A DNA stretch of 64,000 nt, taken from assembly GCA_013076295.1 (NCBI GenBank), contig RQOL01000466.1, positions 5,065,080 through 5,129,079 of the forward strand, written 5' to 3'. Under the pieces are notes generated by a model. It did not search any database and was not told where the DNA came from. It was given only the letters and a program-made list of their open reading frames with translations. Each line of letters starts with the position of its first letter. Positions within the stretch are counted from its first letter, which is position 1. The translations under genes and the position numbers were made by a program. Origin of the DNA: Sanderia malayensis (lineage: Eukaryota > Cnidaria > Scyphozoa > Semaeostomeae > Pelagiidae). Of this stretch, positions 27,601-34,711 are shown in pieces.

Positions 27601-30600
27601 TTGAAAACATCATGTTAGTATAAGTGCCAGTTTGAACAGCATAGAGAGAGATCAAGTGAAATAAAAAGAAAGCCTTTTTGGAAACTTTTTGAGAAAACTA
27701 GTTGCTGATTACCTCAGATGGCGCAGAAAATTACAAACCGCATCTCAAAGATATTTTTTGAAGTCGTGTATTTAAAAACCGAATAAAGAATGGCTCAATT
27801 TTGAGAAATAAAACTTTCCTCACAATTAACAACCTTCTTTGACAACCTTTCAGCCTGATTTGTAAATGGTGCTTATTATGATATAATAATAAAGAGTAAA
27901 AATATGTAATAGTAATAAAATTATGAAGAACCAAAACAGCCCGGTTTCAGAAAAGTAGATTCCTATATGCGAATATTTCCACTTTTGTTTTACAGGCCCC
28001 ATCGCCAACTACTATTTCTTCAACTTTGATTTCATCGACAAGAGTTCTCACTACCAACCGGACAACAGTTGCAACGTCACAGACAACATCAGGCTCAACT
28101 CCAATCACAACATCTCCTATCACCACCCAACGAACATCATCTGCTCCGACAACAAGTCGCGTTTCGTCTGAAGTAATTATCACCAAGACGACTCAAGCCC
28201 ATTCGACTGCCCCTCAGAAGAATGTGACAACGAAGGCTCCAACAACGAAAGTTTCAACAAAACGTCCTACAACTTCAACTGCAGCGACAACCACAACAAC
28301 ACATTGTCCAGTTAATTCTACTTGCATATGCACAAGAACATGCGATACACTGGCAGGGACTAATGCTTCGTGTACATCGTACATTTGCACAGATTTGTGC
28401 CAATGCCCAAACAATTATACTAGGAGAAATGATGGCGTTTGCTACAATACACCCCATTGCCCCTGTGTCTACAACAATACAATCTACAAGGTAGGCATTC
28501 TCTAATGCTTCAGAGTTGATGAAATCAAGCTGATAGCACAATTAATAATAAATAATAAATAATACTTTAATCGAAGAAACTTTCGCGAGATAAACTTTCG
28601 CGAGGCGAAAAACTCGCGAAATTTTTTGGACAAGCTTTCGCGAATTTACAAATCGAAAACATTTTGCGAGATAAACTTTCGCGAATAGAGAAATTATGTA
28701 AAATATTTTACATATTTCTGTACATTTGAACAGGTTTTACAGATATAACTGGTTAAATTTTCGCGAATGTGAGTTTTAGAAACATTTCGCCAGATAAACC
28801 TCCGCTAATTGCAATTTTGAAAAAATTCGCGCGTCAAACCTTCGCGAAAATGGCCAAAATTCGCGAAATTCGCGAAAGTTTATCTCGCGAAAGTTTCTCC
28901 GATTAAAGTAAACAATATTTGTATAGGTTAACTTATTTCAACCATAAGTTAGCTGGTATCAATAAAGGACCTGGGTAAAAAGTGAAATAAAAATTAAAAA
29001 CCTACCCTAAGCCCACATAAACAAACAAACAGACAAACAGACAAAAAAATAAACAAGCTCACTACACATAACGAATTTGTACGTGTTTGTGCTATCTGCT
29101 ATGATGGTCATGTACATTCTTATTCATTTTTATTACTTCGTTTATTTCCTCATTAGTTCGTTTTAAGGTAACATTCGTTAAGATCAACAATCAACACTAA
29201 AAGCATCTGGTGTTACTTGCTTATATTTATTTCATGTTCTAATTTCTCAGACTGGTGATTTGTTAAAAAAAGACAACTGCTCAATGTGTATTTGTCAAGC
29301 AACTGGATTCAACTGCACTTCATATTGCCCCATTGACAATTGTCCACAGGTAACGAACTTCTTTTGAGCCTAACATTTCGCTTTTGTATCAATTGTCTTA
29401 TGAGATGAAGTCATTTTTAATAGCAAAGGGCTTTTTTTGTAAGTTTGTGTTGTTACTTTGACAGAATCAAGTCCTGAAACGTCCATTGAATAAATGTTGT
29501 TACTGTGCACCAAAGCGTAAGTATTTTAATTATTACCCACAACGCAGGTTTTTTAAGGAAACCTTCCCGTGACGCTTGGGCCTCTTATTAGGACCTGTTT
29601 GGGATAGTATAAAGAGCTGTTTTTTGAGACTTAGGCAGGGCGCAAATCCAAAATTTTTTCAAGGGATGTGCGATTAAAAGACCGAGTTACTTCCACAAGG
29701 GACCGATTTTTTAGATGAATGATAAAGTTTTCCAAATTGCACAACCCAGGGTACAGCTCGGTTTACGACTATTGAAAACAGGAAACAGTTCAAGCCCATA
29801 GCTAGATCGGGACCAATTTTATCACTAAAATTAGCAACTTGGACCGGGTTTTAAAAACTTTGGGAAGTGTGTGGGGGTCCCACACACTTCCCAAAGTTTT
29901 TAAAACCCGGAACCCACACCCCCCTCATTTGCGCCCAAGGATGTGGGACCATATCGGATAGAAACTGTGTATGAAATGCAAAAATTGCATACAAATGTAT
30001 GTAAAACTACAATAGGAGACAGCAGTTCTGGGATGCTTATGACTTTCACAAATGGTTTCCCTCTCCCCATCCTCATCTTCCTCAAACAATGATGTTTTTG
30101 GAGACAGTCTTACACAATATTGACAAATAGTTTTTTGTACGTTGGTCAGAAGGATCTGATTAAGATAAAAACAGGGTTGTTAGTTCCTTTTTTGCATTCT
30201 TGCAAGTGTTCCCAGGACTTTTATCCACTATTGAACATCTGATGCTTAAGTAACCATAGTCGCATTCCTTTAAAGAGCCTACGACTATTGCTACAACTAC
30301 TGCCACAACATTGCGACCAACAACAATCTCTGCATCATCAACCACTGCTCTTTTGAATATAACGACAACAGTTCCACCCACCACGCCTTCAACAATGGCA
30401 GTAACAACTCCAACTCCAACTTGCCAAGTTGGGTCCCATGCAATCAACTATACCGATCGATACGGTTGTTCAGCTGAAGCTAAAGTGATGCAAACATACT
30501 GCAATGGTACCTGCCAATCAAAGTCGTCTGCAGAGATTGGGCTGAACTTCATAACAACCGAATGTAAATGCTGCAAACCAAACGGCGTCAAAAAACAGAT

Positions 30601-30730
30601 GATCACATTGAAGTGTCAGAATGGTACTGCCGTTAACATGGACTACTTCGTCATAACAAGCTGCGATTGCAAAGGCTGCGATTACCAGCCGTATGGTATC
30701 GCTGTGCCTCTGAAAAACAAGGCCAAGTAA
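165..30730 (+). CDS. SCO-spondin-like mucin gene, 3' part (5' end outside window)
   Basis: One multi-exon gene for a giant secreted, probably polymerising glycoprotein. Exons placed from splice sites and frame: 165-409, 517-615, 1756-1851, 2038-2133, 2302-2397, 2692-2742, 3006-3833, 4080-4317, 4726-4772, 4865-5150, 5570-5833, 6454-6685, 7201-7441, 7767-8054, 9013-9446, 9893-10288, 10514-10751, 10938-10993, 11444-11645, 12436-23628, 23943-24613, 25062-25357, 25738-26063, 26472-26633, 26828-27164, 27996-28490, 29251-29349, 29465-29516, 30276-30730. They total about 18.5 kb, roughly 6,170 codons, and the phases agree at every junction except inside 4865-5150. The first exon opens after an acceptor, so the signal peptide and start lie upstream. 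EMI, three VWD-C8-TIL units, LDLa modules, F5/8C and a C-terminal knot follow the SCO-spondin order; the Thr/Pro/Ser tract is mucin-like. No thrombospondin repeat was found. Gel-forming mucin or SCO-spondin relative are both defensible names. Confidence 0.88.
777..963. mobile_element. TA-flanked MITE, 187 bp
   Basis: The ends are near-inverted copies: left CCGTGCTTCCTCTAATTAGC, right end reading CCGTATTTCCTCTAATAAG on the other strand. TA lies on both sides (775-776, 964-965), suggesting a Tc1/mariner-type TA target duplication. No open reading frame for a transposase. Confidence 0.6.
1114..1434. mobile_element. Diverged CCGTAAAT-family MITE (long subfamily)
   Basis: Left end CCGTAAATTCTCGAGC, right end a decayed inverted copy (GGGCTAACTTGAAGATTTTT). 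The internal motif CTGAGGTTCTGATCGGCATT matches the interior of the copies at 31276 and 59155. Flanked by TA. Confidence 0.5.
1756..2742 (+). CDS. Three EGF-like exons plus Thr-rich linker exon
   Basis: Exons 1756-1851, 2038-2133 and 2302-2397 are each exactly 96 bp, phase 1-1, and each encodes one short EGF-like module with six cysteines (for example [10 protein letters not shown] at the end of the second). They follow the pattern C-x3-C-x5-C-x4-C-x-C-x8-C, without a calcium-binding consensus. Equal size and symmetric phase suggest tandem exon duplication. Exon 2692-2742 adds a short Thr-rich linker before the first VWD domain. EGF modules at this position are not part of vertebrate SCO-spondin as I know it. 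Confidence 0.85.
2836..2909 (+). repeat. (CATA)n microsatellite
   Basis: About 18 nearly perfect CATA tetranucleotides in the intron just before the D1 exon. Confidence 0.95.
3006..4772 (+). CDS. D1 assembly: VWD-C8-TIL-E (exons 3006-3833, 4080-4317, 4726-4772)
   Basis: The 828-bp exon holds a complete VWD domain followed by a C8 domain. The VWD contains the CGLCGNFDG motif near 3424-3450; in von Willebrand factor and gel-forming mucins this CxxC is linked to disulphide-mediated multimer assembly. The C8 part carries the eight-cysteine pattern ending near WRRHDFC. Exon 4080-4317 encodes a TIL domain (starts [13 protein letters not shown]) and exon 4726-4772 the short E segment ending NCGNESCP. 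The intron 3834-4079 holds a small palindromic element and intron 4318-4725 a TA-flanked MITE. Confidence 0.9.
3948..4039. mobile_element. Short palindromic element, 92 bp
   Basis: Inverted ends of 19 bp with one mismatch: CATTGCGTCCCTGTGCCTC (3949-3967) against GAGGCACAGGGATGCAATG (4020-4038). It lies in the intron between the C8 and TIL exons of D1. Could be a minimal MITE or a solo hairpin. Confidence 0.5.
4370..4639. mobile_element. CCGTAAATCCTCG-family MITE (short subfamily)
   Basis: The left end CCGTAAATCCTCGAATAAGC is mirrored at the right (GCTTATTCTAGGATTTACGG), with TA on both sides. The interior (GCAAGGATATTGAGCCCAAG) is shared with the copies at 47749 and 63722 and, more decayed, at 9596. 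No transposase. Confidence 0.75.
4865..7441 (+). CDS. D2 assembly: VWD-C8-TIL, with an apparent frameshift
   Basis: Exons 4865-5150 and 5570-5833 encode a second VWD domain ([18 protein letters not shown]; later [15 protein letters not shown]), 6454-6685 the C8 domain and 7201-7441 the TIL domain ([13 protein letters not shown]). Exon 4865-5150 is one base short for its flanking phases. Its incoming frame reads to a TGA at 5038-5040, while the VWD continuation ([11 protein letters not shown]) is in another frame from about 5025. This is either a genuine one-base deletion or a sequence error; the later exons are intact, which favours error or a recent allele. The first cysteine of the CGLCG motif is alanine here. 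The donor after 6685 was chosen to keep phase 1. Confidence 0.85.
5389..5472. mobile_element. CCGTAAATCCTCG-family fragment
   Basis: Left terminus CCGTAAATCCTCGAATTAGC followed by an inverted GGGGGCTTATTCGAGG segment, with no intact right end. It lies in the intron between the two halves of VWD2. Confidence 0.55.
5971..6026 (+). repeat. (TTGTG)n pentanucleotide microsatellite
   Basis: About 11 TTGTG units. With its left flank (GCTTAATTGCGATATTTT) it is an inverted counterpart of 10402-10460, where (ACAAC)n is followed by GAAATATCGCAATTAAAC. Confidence 0.9.
6301..6430 (-). pseudogene. Inverted, degraded copy of the TIL3 exon in an intron
   Basis: On the minus strand this intron segment reads [18 protein letters not shown] and continues to CTEECHCP, nearly identical to the TIL3 exon at 10514-10751 for about 125 bp. 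The next codon after CHCP is TAA (AAT in the exon), the reading decays beyond it, and there is no AG acceptor at its 5' edge. It is therefore an inverted pseudo-exon rather than an expressed one. It abuts the real C8 exon acceptor at 6453. Confidence 0.8.
6919..7140. mobile_element. Inverted-repeat element with 29-bp perfect arms
   Basis: AAATAGCTTTGAAAATCGG (start of the left arm, 6919-6947) is perfectly mirrored at 7112-7140. GAACAATGTAT and AAACAATGTAT lie outside the arms, so the true ends may extend to about 6885-7152. No coding content. Confidence 0.5.
7463..7518 (+). repeat. (ACT)n microsatellite
   Basis: Interrupted ACT trinucleotide run directly after the TIL2 donor site. Confidence 0.9.
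7767..10993 (+). CDS. D' and D3 assembly: TIL'-E'-VWD3-C8-TIL3-E3
   Basis: Exon 7767-8054 begins with a small Cys-rich E segment ([10 protein letters not shown]) and continues into another TIL domain without its own VWD, which corresponds to D' of the von Willebrand factor/mucin scheme. Exon 9013-9446 carries E' and the start of VWD3 ([20 protein letters not shown]). Exon 9893-10288 completes VWD3 with [15 protein letters not shown] and adds C8. Exon 10514-10751 is TIL3 ([18 protein letters not shown]) and 10938-10993 is E3. The order D1-D2-D'-D3 is therefore complete. An inverted, degraded copy of the TIL3 exon lies at 6301-6430. Confidence 0.9.
8055..9012. other. Intron with decayed MITE pieces and a direct duplication
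   Basis: Around 8245-8575 are decayed CCGTAAAT-family fragments (AAATAAGCCCCCATGGGACC; GGGTGCTTATTCAAAGATTT). From about 8636 to 8825 a unit of roughly 120 bp occurs twice in direct orientation, recognisable by TGTGAATATGTTTGTGTTTG and TGTGAATATATTTGTGTCTG followed by TTCAGTGATT. No coding signal was seen. Confidence 0.5.
9596..9845. mobile_element. Old CCGTAAAT-family MITE
   Basis: The interior (CATCCTGATAATTAATGCAA, GTGAATGCAATGTCAG) and right end (GCAAATAAGCCCACCC) align with the copy at 4370, but the ends are eroded. Confidence 0.5.
10402..10431 (+). repeat. (ACAAC)n microsatellite
   Basis: Six ACAAC units preceding the TIL3 exon. It forms an inverted pair with the (TTGTG)n tract at 5971. 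Confidence 0.9.
11444..11645 (+). CDS. Thr/Pro linker and first half of LDLa1
   Basis: This exon encodes a Thr-rich linker ([19 protein letters not shown]) followed by the first half of an LDL-receptor class A module, [15 protein letters not shown]. It ends in phase 2 exactly where the LDLa is interrupted. In the linear transcript the second half ([18 protein letters not shown]) is the first 70 bp or so of the giant mucin exon at 12436. The split position and phase are identical to those of LDLa2 at 23628/23943. Confidence 0.85.
11646..12435. other. Intron before the giant mucin exon; nothing recognised
   Basis: A 790-bp AT-rich intron that interrupts LDLa1. Only eroded AAGCCCCC-type MITE scraps (11915-11930, 12325-12345) are visible. 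Confidence 0.5.
12436..23628 (+). CDS. Giant mucin exon: half LDLa1, 45-bp repeat tract, half LDLa2
   Basis: A single 11,193-bp exon, phase 2 in and phase 2 out. It opens with the second half of LDLa1 ([16 protein letters not shown]), passes through a Thr-rich lead-in and about 240 units of [15 protein letters not shown], and closes with the first half of LDLa2 ([15 protein letters not shown]). The tract is about 90% Thr/Pro/Ser/Lys/Gln with no cysteine in the main frame, as expected for a densely O-glycosylated mucin domain. The assembled sequence changes frame several times between about 12930 and 21860: short deletions, and a two-base gain near 21850. Both ends nevertheless share one frame. 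I treat the internal shifts as probable assembly noise. Confidence 0.85.
12634..23545 (+). repeat. 45-bp coding minisatellite, about 240 copies
   Basis: Head-to-tail 45-bp units, each beginning near ACGAAGCCTTCAACTCAACC and ending in ACAACAACC. Variants differ mainly at two sites: the codon before ACAACA (GCA, GGA or CCA) and the first codon (ACG, AGG or ACA). Further variants are CCATTTACA and ACAGCT. The stretch around 15540-16200 is nearly invariant, whereas both ends are variant-rich, as expected from unequal exchange. Many units are 43 or 44 bp. True copy number is uncertain in any assembly of such an array. Confidence 0.97.
23943..24613 (+). CDS. LDLa2 (second half), Thr/Ser linker, TIL, VWC and LDLa3
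   Basis: The exon completes LDLa2 ([18 protein letters not shown]), then has a Ser/Thr linker and a TIL domain ([18 protein letters not shown] through CVLPGDCPC). A VWC-like segment follows ([18 protein letters not shown] to CCPKC), then a complete LDLa3 ([18 protein letters not shown] with DGSDELNC). The acidic DxSDE motif needed for calcium binding in LDLa modules is present. It ends in phase 1 just before the F5/8C domain, at CSSSL. Confidence 0.88.
24681..24918. mobile_element. hAT-like MITE with 8-bp target duplication
   Basis: The ends CAGCGGCGTAGAT and ATCTACGCCACTG are inverted copies, and the 8-bp GGGACTGG is directly repeated on both sides (24673-24680 and 24919-24926). Length 238 bp, no transposase. 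The 8-bp duplication is the hAT-type size. It sits in the intron before the F5/8C domain. Confidence 0.85.
25062..26063 (+). CDS. F5/8 type C (discoidin) domain and LDLa4
   Basis: Exons 25062-25357 and 25738-26063 encode one discoidin domain. It starts with the hallmark LGMEDGRI, has [17 protein letters not shown] in the core and ends MRLELYGC. F5/8C domains usually bind lipids, glycans or matrix ligands. After a short Thr-rich spacer, LDLa4 follows ([28 protein letters not shown]). SCO-spondin also carries an F5/8C domain among LDLa repeats, and this is one of the stronger arguments for that affinity. Confidence 0.9.
26472..27164 (+). CDS. LDLa5 to LDLa8 (exons 26472-26633 and 26828-27164)
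   Basis: Four LDLa modules: LDLa5 ([28 protein letters not shown]), LDLa6 split by an intron after CPNGRCIPQ (then [18 protein letters not shown]), LDLa7 ([20 protein letters not shown]) and LDLa8 ([22 protein letters not shown]). LDLa7 and LDLa8 are almost fused and share a Cys-Cys boundary (DETCCTSDK). The LDLa6 split has the same place and phase as in LDLa1 and LDLa2. A Thr-rich spacer separates LDLa6 from LDLa7. Confidence 0.88.
27165..27995. other. Intron between LDLa8 and the Thr-rich exon; nothing recognised
   Basis: An 831-bp AT-rich intron. No repeat family, hairpin or coding segment was recognised. Confidence 0.5.
27996..28490 (+). CDS. Second Thr/Ser-rich mucin-like spacer and TIL domain
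   Basis: A 495-bp phase 0-0 exon. The first 100 residues are non-repetitive Thr/Ser/Pro (for example [20 protein letters not shown]), probably O-glycosylated and unrelated in sequence to the 45-bp array. The end is a TIL-type domain: [18 protein letters not shown], then [19 protein letters not shown] and [11 protein letters not shown]. Several N-x-S/T sequons are present. Confidence 0.82.
28565..28908. mobile_element. TTTCGCGA-rich TA-flanked MITE, 344 bp
   Basis: Terminal inverted repeats of about 40 bp: left starts CTTTAATCGAAGAAACTTTC, right is the reverse of CTTTAATCGGAGAAACTTTC. TA on each side (28563-28564, 28909-28910). The interior repeats TTTCGCGA many times in both orientations, so the whole element can fold. 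Tc1/mariner-type MITE by the TA flanks. Confidence 0.8.
29251..30730 (+). CDS. VWC-like segment, Thr-rich spacer and C-terminal cystine knot
   Basis: Exons 29251-29349 and 29465-29516 encode a VWC-like segment ([26 protein letters not shown]). Exon 30276-30730 holds a Thr-rich spacer and the terminal cystine-knot (CTCK) domain with 11 cysteines. It includes C-x-C-C (ECKCCKPNG) and ends in C-x-C-x2-C (SCDCKGC), followed by a 15-residue tail and TAA at 30728-30730. In von Willebrand factor and mucins the CTCK makes the C-terminal disulphide dimer. Acceptor 30275 was chosen because the other nearby AG breaks the frame. Confidence 0.9.
29639..29936. mobile_element. Probable foldback element with a perfect central hairpin
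   Basis: GGGCGCAAAT at the left (29639) is mirrored by ATTTGCGCCC at the right (ending about 29936). Inside, 29844-29875 and 29879-29910 form a 32-bp perfect stem (CCGGGTTTTAAAAACTTTGG and onward) around a 3-nt spacer. No target duplication was recognised. Confidence 0.5.
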
Positions 30731-31051
30731 TCAGACTTGGAAATATGACTATTGTTATTTATTATTGTTTTAGTTGGGATAAGGTTTGGAAATTTGGTGT
30801 TGGTTAAACTGCAGATGCGAAATGCTTGCCTGTGTAGTTTAGAATGCATTGCTTAGGCTTGTGGGGAAGGTTAAAATATATATAGCTACAAATATGAAAA
30901 AGAAGATGTCATGAATGCATAATTGAACATATTTCTTGTTTTCGACAATCATTTCTTCAAAGCATTGTTTTATATAGGATTGGTCTCGCAGTATTGGACT
31001 CCTTGCATGCAGGTTTTGCATAATAAGTATGAAATTTTGAGCCTTTTGGTA

Positions 31052-31070
31052 TAATAATAATAATAATAAC

Positions 31071-31104
<34 letters not shown>

Positions 31105-31105
31105 G
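31052..31105 (+). repeat. (ATA)n microsatellite
   Basis: AAT/ATA trinucleotide run downstream of the mucin stop codon. Confidence 0.9.
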
Positions 31106-31275
31106 AATCACAGAATCACTGCATTACGTACCTAACATATACACTGAATGGCCCCGAGCAGTCTGGGACTTTTATATTTGAGTGAGAAACCTTTGATTTT
31201 CAGTAGCAGGGTGGCACTTTGTCTTTACCAAATAAGTGGTACCCCTTTTATGATCCATCACTCAAGCTTCCATTA

Positions 31276-31764
31276 CCGAAAATCCTCGAATTGGCCCCCC
31301 TCAAATAAGCCCCCACCCTAAAACTACAAATCTTTAATAAGCCCCCTCGAATAAACCCCTACCCCAAACATGCTGATATTTGCTCTCTGAGGTTCCCAAT
31401 GGCGTTTTATCGAGTTATGCCACAAAAAATTCATGCCTTTGGACATTTAATGCTCATAAAACAATTATAGATAATAATATACGAGGTATTTTAACAATGC
31501 TTTTGTTGCGTACAGCGAGTTCGAGAAGATATTGTTTTTTTAGCAGTTTTTTCACCAATGTATATGCATTTTGATTATCTGTGTATGCAAAATACTTCGC
31601 TGGAACAACTAAACCAACCAATTCCCCGTGTTCTTTTCCCAGTAACAACATCAATTTGTGTGCCATATTTCAGATAGCTTTATAAGACCCCCCCTCGAAT
31701 AAGCCCCCCTCTGAAAATGTCAAAAATAAATAAGCCCCCAGGGGGCTAATTCGAGGATTTACAG
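31276..31764. mobile_element. CCGTAAAT-family MITE (long subfamily), 489 bp
   Basis: Left CCGAAAATCCTCGAATTGGC; right GGCTAATTCGAGGATTTACAG is its inverted copy; TA flanks. The interior (TGAGGTTCCCAATGGCGTTT) matches the copy at 59155. It lies just upstream of the first phosphatase exon and may have carried in regulatory sequence. Confidence 0.75.
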
Positions 31765-31891
31765 TAACCAAATTCAGAATGGGGTGTTTATGAAAAGATG
31801 TTACTCATCTTTGAACTTCCAGGATGGCTGAGTGAAAGAAGTGAAGGTGAACTGGTTTTATCGGGTTGTTGTTGTTGTGAGCGACACAGCC

Positions 31892-32369
31892 ATGGAGAAG
31901 GCCGGGAAAAACCTCATCATTTTCGACTTTGACAACACATTAGTCGATGGAAATACGGACATGGTTGTACTAGATATGATTCCTCGTTTAAATTTACGAA
32001 AGCTGGCACACAACTATGCCGACGATCCGACGAAAGGTTGGGGAGAAGCAATGTGCTTTGCCTTGCAAGAACTTCACAAAAATGGCCTAGGCAAGAAAGA
32101 AATCGACAATTGCTTGTTGAAGCTGGAGTTTTTCATTAATGGAAGCTTTCTGAATGAAATTGGACACACCAGAAATAATGATATTATAATTGTGTCGCAT
32201 TCTAATGACTATTTCATTGACGTTTTGTTGAAGAAAGTCGAAGCATCGTCTGCCATAAAAGATGTTCTCACTTATCCAGCCACGTGGACTGCAAATGGAC
32301 GTTTGCAAGTGGACAGATTCCACGAAGAGATTATTCAATGCAAGTACTGTTCTGGAGATTTCTGTAAAG
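31892..32369 (+). CDS. PHOSPHO1/2-like phosphatase, 5' exon copy A
   Basis: Encodes the N-terminal 159 residues of a HAD-superfamily phosphatase of the PHOSPHO1/PHOSPHO2 type, which act on phosphocholine/phosphoethanolamine or pyridoxal phosphate. The nucleophile motif is FDFDNTLVDGNTD near residue 11, then GWGEAM, VSHSN and a Cys-rich stretch QCKYCSGDFCKG at the end. The exon stops at a GT donor in phase 1 inside the same glycine codon as copy B. No matching 3' exon with the GDGxxD motif occurs before copy B begins at 35731. Read-through of the donor adds only eight residues. Either this is a truncated duplicate or it is an alternative first exon spliced to 36358. The reading frame is intact. 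Start chosen at the ATG preceding EKAGKNLIIFDFD. Confidence 0.8.
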
Positions 32370-32715
32370 GTTTGTTCATTTTAATTTGTTTTATTTAATT
32401 GTATATATTGAAGTCAGAACGACCTATTTACGAGATACATTTTCGACGATGAGAGGGATAAAGTGGGTGTGTCCAAAACAGAACTGTGTGGTTTGGGTCA
32501 CTTTACACCTCATAATAAGACCAGTGTTGCAGCAATTTATTTGTCGTGTCGTGAATTTATTTATCCACTCCACCTCTGCGCGAATGGGAAATTTTTTTTA
32601 CACCTGTGATTGAAATGGGCCTACTTTCGAATTATGAAAATCATTGATGAAAATGTTCACAATAAAACTGTCATGAGCGTCATGCTGAAACATATCTATA
32701 ACTTATATTAGCAAT

Positions 32716-34482
32716 CCGGACTGCAGAGTATGGCAGTTTTCGACGAGATCTCCGGTGCGCACGAACAAAATTCCTGGTGTGCCGGTGTGCACCACCAAAA
32801 ATTTCGATGTGCTGGTGTGCACAGAAAAAAATTCCTTTTCTGAAGGAGCAGGGTGCATTCCATGCACTTAGGCCCGAAGATCTTCGGCGTGCTCTCAAGG
32901 CTCAAGTCGGCGTGCCGGCGTACATACTAATAAAAATTTTGCTCGGCGTACCCAAAATAATAAGAATACATATACAAAATATACGATTTCTGGCGTACAT
33001 ATACGAAAGTACAGCGTAACTTCGGCGTGCGTGCGTTCTACTATAGAGTTAGATAGTGGACATAATAGTGTCTCCGTGAATGCGAATGCGATTCGTATGC
33101 GAATGCGACATTGAGTTGAATGCGAGTGCGATATTGAGTTCGCATACTCTAAGAGAATGCGAATACATAGGTACTCGCATGATAGAAAGTCTGATCGAGA
33201 CACGACTCGATGAAGTAATTTGTCCCAGTGCATCACGCTGTAATGCGAGTGTCTCGTTTGATTGACACTTGAAACAATGGGTGGGAGGTGATGGGTGGAG
33301 TTAATAAAGAACATGTTACAAACCAGATACGTTAATTACAATCTGGCTGTGCTTTGAATGGGGGGTCATACCATTTGATCATTCCAGTATGCCTCAACAA
33401 GAGTCGAAAAGTAACCGATAATGATCTTAATTCTCGGACAAGACCTGTTTTTGTACAATTCGTATCATGATACAAATGCATCAGTAAAAGCAAGGAAAAT
33501 TAAAAAGCACCGCATTTACGGTCAGAATTCTTAGTAAACGTCGCTGGCTTCAATTTCACTATGAAACATGAGAATAATAATTATACCCTGGACAGAGATT
33601 CCTTCAACAGGCCTGGAATATTTTTGGCATGCTGAGAATATCGCGTGGAACAAAATCAATCATTTTTATTTAATTTGATTTCAATTATCAGTTATTTTTA
33701 ATACACTTAATTTTCCTGGCTTTATTGATACATTTGTATCATGACCAGGATGTAGTCCCAAAAATTAACAAGGGGGGCTAAAAGCAAAGATTTGAGCAAA
33801 GGGGCAGTGGAGTAAATTTTCACTGAAGAACATTTTTGGCTGCCATTTTTAGATCATTGATTCATTTCAGAGGTAGCCCATGCCATACGTTAGGAATACA
33901 TCAAATGGTACGACCCCCCATTCAAAGCACAACCAGATTGTCATTGACGCATCTGGTTTGTAACCATGTTCTTTATTAACTCCACCCATCTCCTCCCACC
34001 CATTGTTTCAAGTGTCAATCAAACGAGACACTCGCATTACAGCGTGATGCACTGGACAAAAATTACTTCATCGAGTCGTGTCTCGATCAGACTTTCTATC
34101 ATGCGAGTACCTATGTATTCGCATTCTCTTAGAGTATGCGAACTCAATATCGCACTCGCATTCAACTCAATGTCGCATTCGCATACGAATCGCATTCGCA
34201 TTCACGGAGACACTATTATGTCCACTATCTAACTCTATATTCTACGTGAAATCTTTCTTGTTGGGGCCTGGACTAATAATGATTTTGAAAAGCATTATTT
34301 TAATGAAACGTAATATAAACAATTTAACGATTATTTTATCTTCTGAATAATCACTGGGATAAATTGTACGGGGCCACGCCCTGCTCCACCCACATAACTT
34401 GCCACACCCTAATCTGGCTGGTGTGCAGTTGCTGTTGGAGAAAAATATCTCCGGTGTGCACATGCCATACTCTGCAGTCTGG
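32716..34482. mobile_element. hAT-like foldback composite with 8-bp target duplication
   Basis: Termini CCGGACTGCAGAGTATGGCA (left) and the inverted CCAGACTGCAGAGTATGGCA (right). TTAGCAAT is duplicated at 32708-32715 and 34483-34490. The ends also carry repeated GGTGTGCAC motifs. A separate foldback (33042-34239) is inserted within. No transposase gene. Confidence 0.85.
33042..34239. mobile_element. Nested long-inverted-repeat element, 1,198 bp
   Basis: Arms of about 340 bp (33042-33385 and 33905-34239) are near-perfect inverted copies, starting TATAGAGTTAGATAGTGGAC. TTCTAC is duplicated on both sides (33036-33041, 34240-34245). The arms contain GAATGCGA-type hexamer repeats. The apparent open frames inside are antisense images of the same arm. 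Confidence 0.85.
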
Positions 34483-34711
34483 TTAGCAATTACAACCAGT
34501 TGTTCACGCTCCACGCTCAAAAACCCTTGTGCCTGGATTTCCCCTTATTAGTGTAATCGTTGGTTGTTTTTGTGTTCTTTTGGGGTTGTTCAGTTTGTTC
34601 TTGGGGTTTTAAGTTTGTTTCCAGGTCGTTCTTGGGCTGTTCAGCCTGTTCGCGGGTTGTTATCGGACTGTTCCGGTTTTTAGTTAAGACGTGCCCAGAA
34701 ACCTTTAGAAC

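Noticed and set aside
33080..34350. Several open frames with matching sequences on both strands
   Set aside because: They are mirror readings of the long inverted repeat of the foldback element at 33042-34239.
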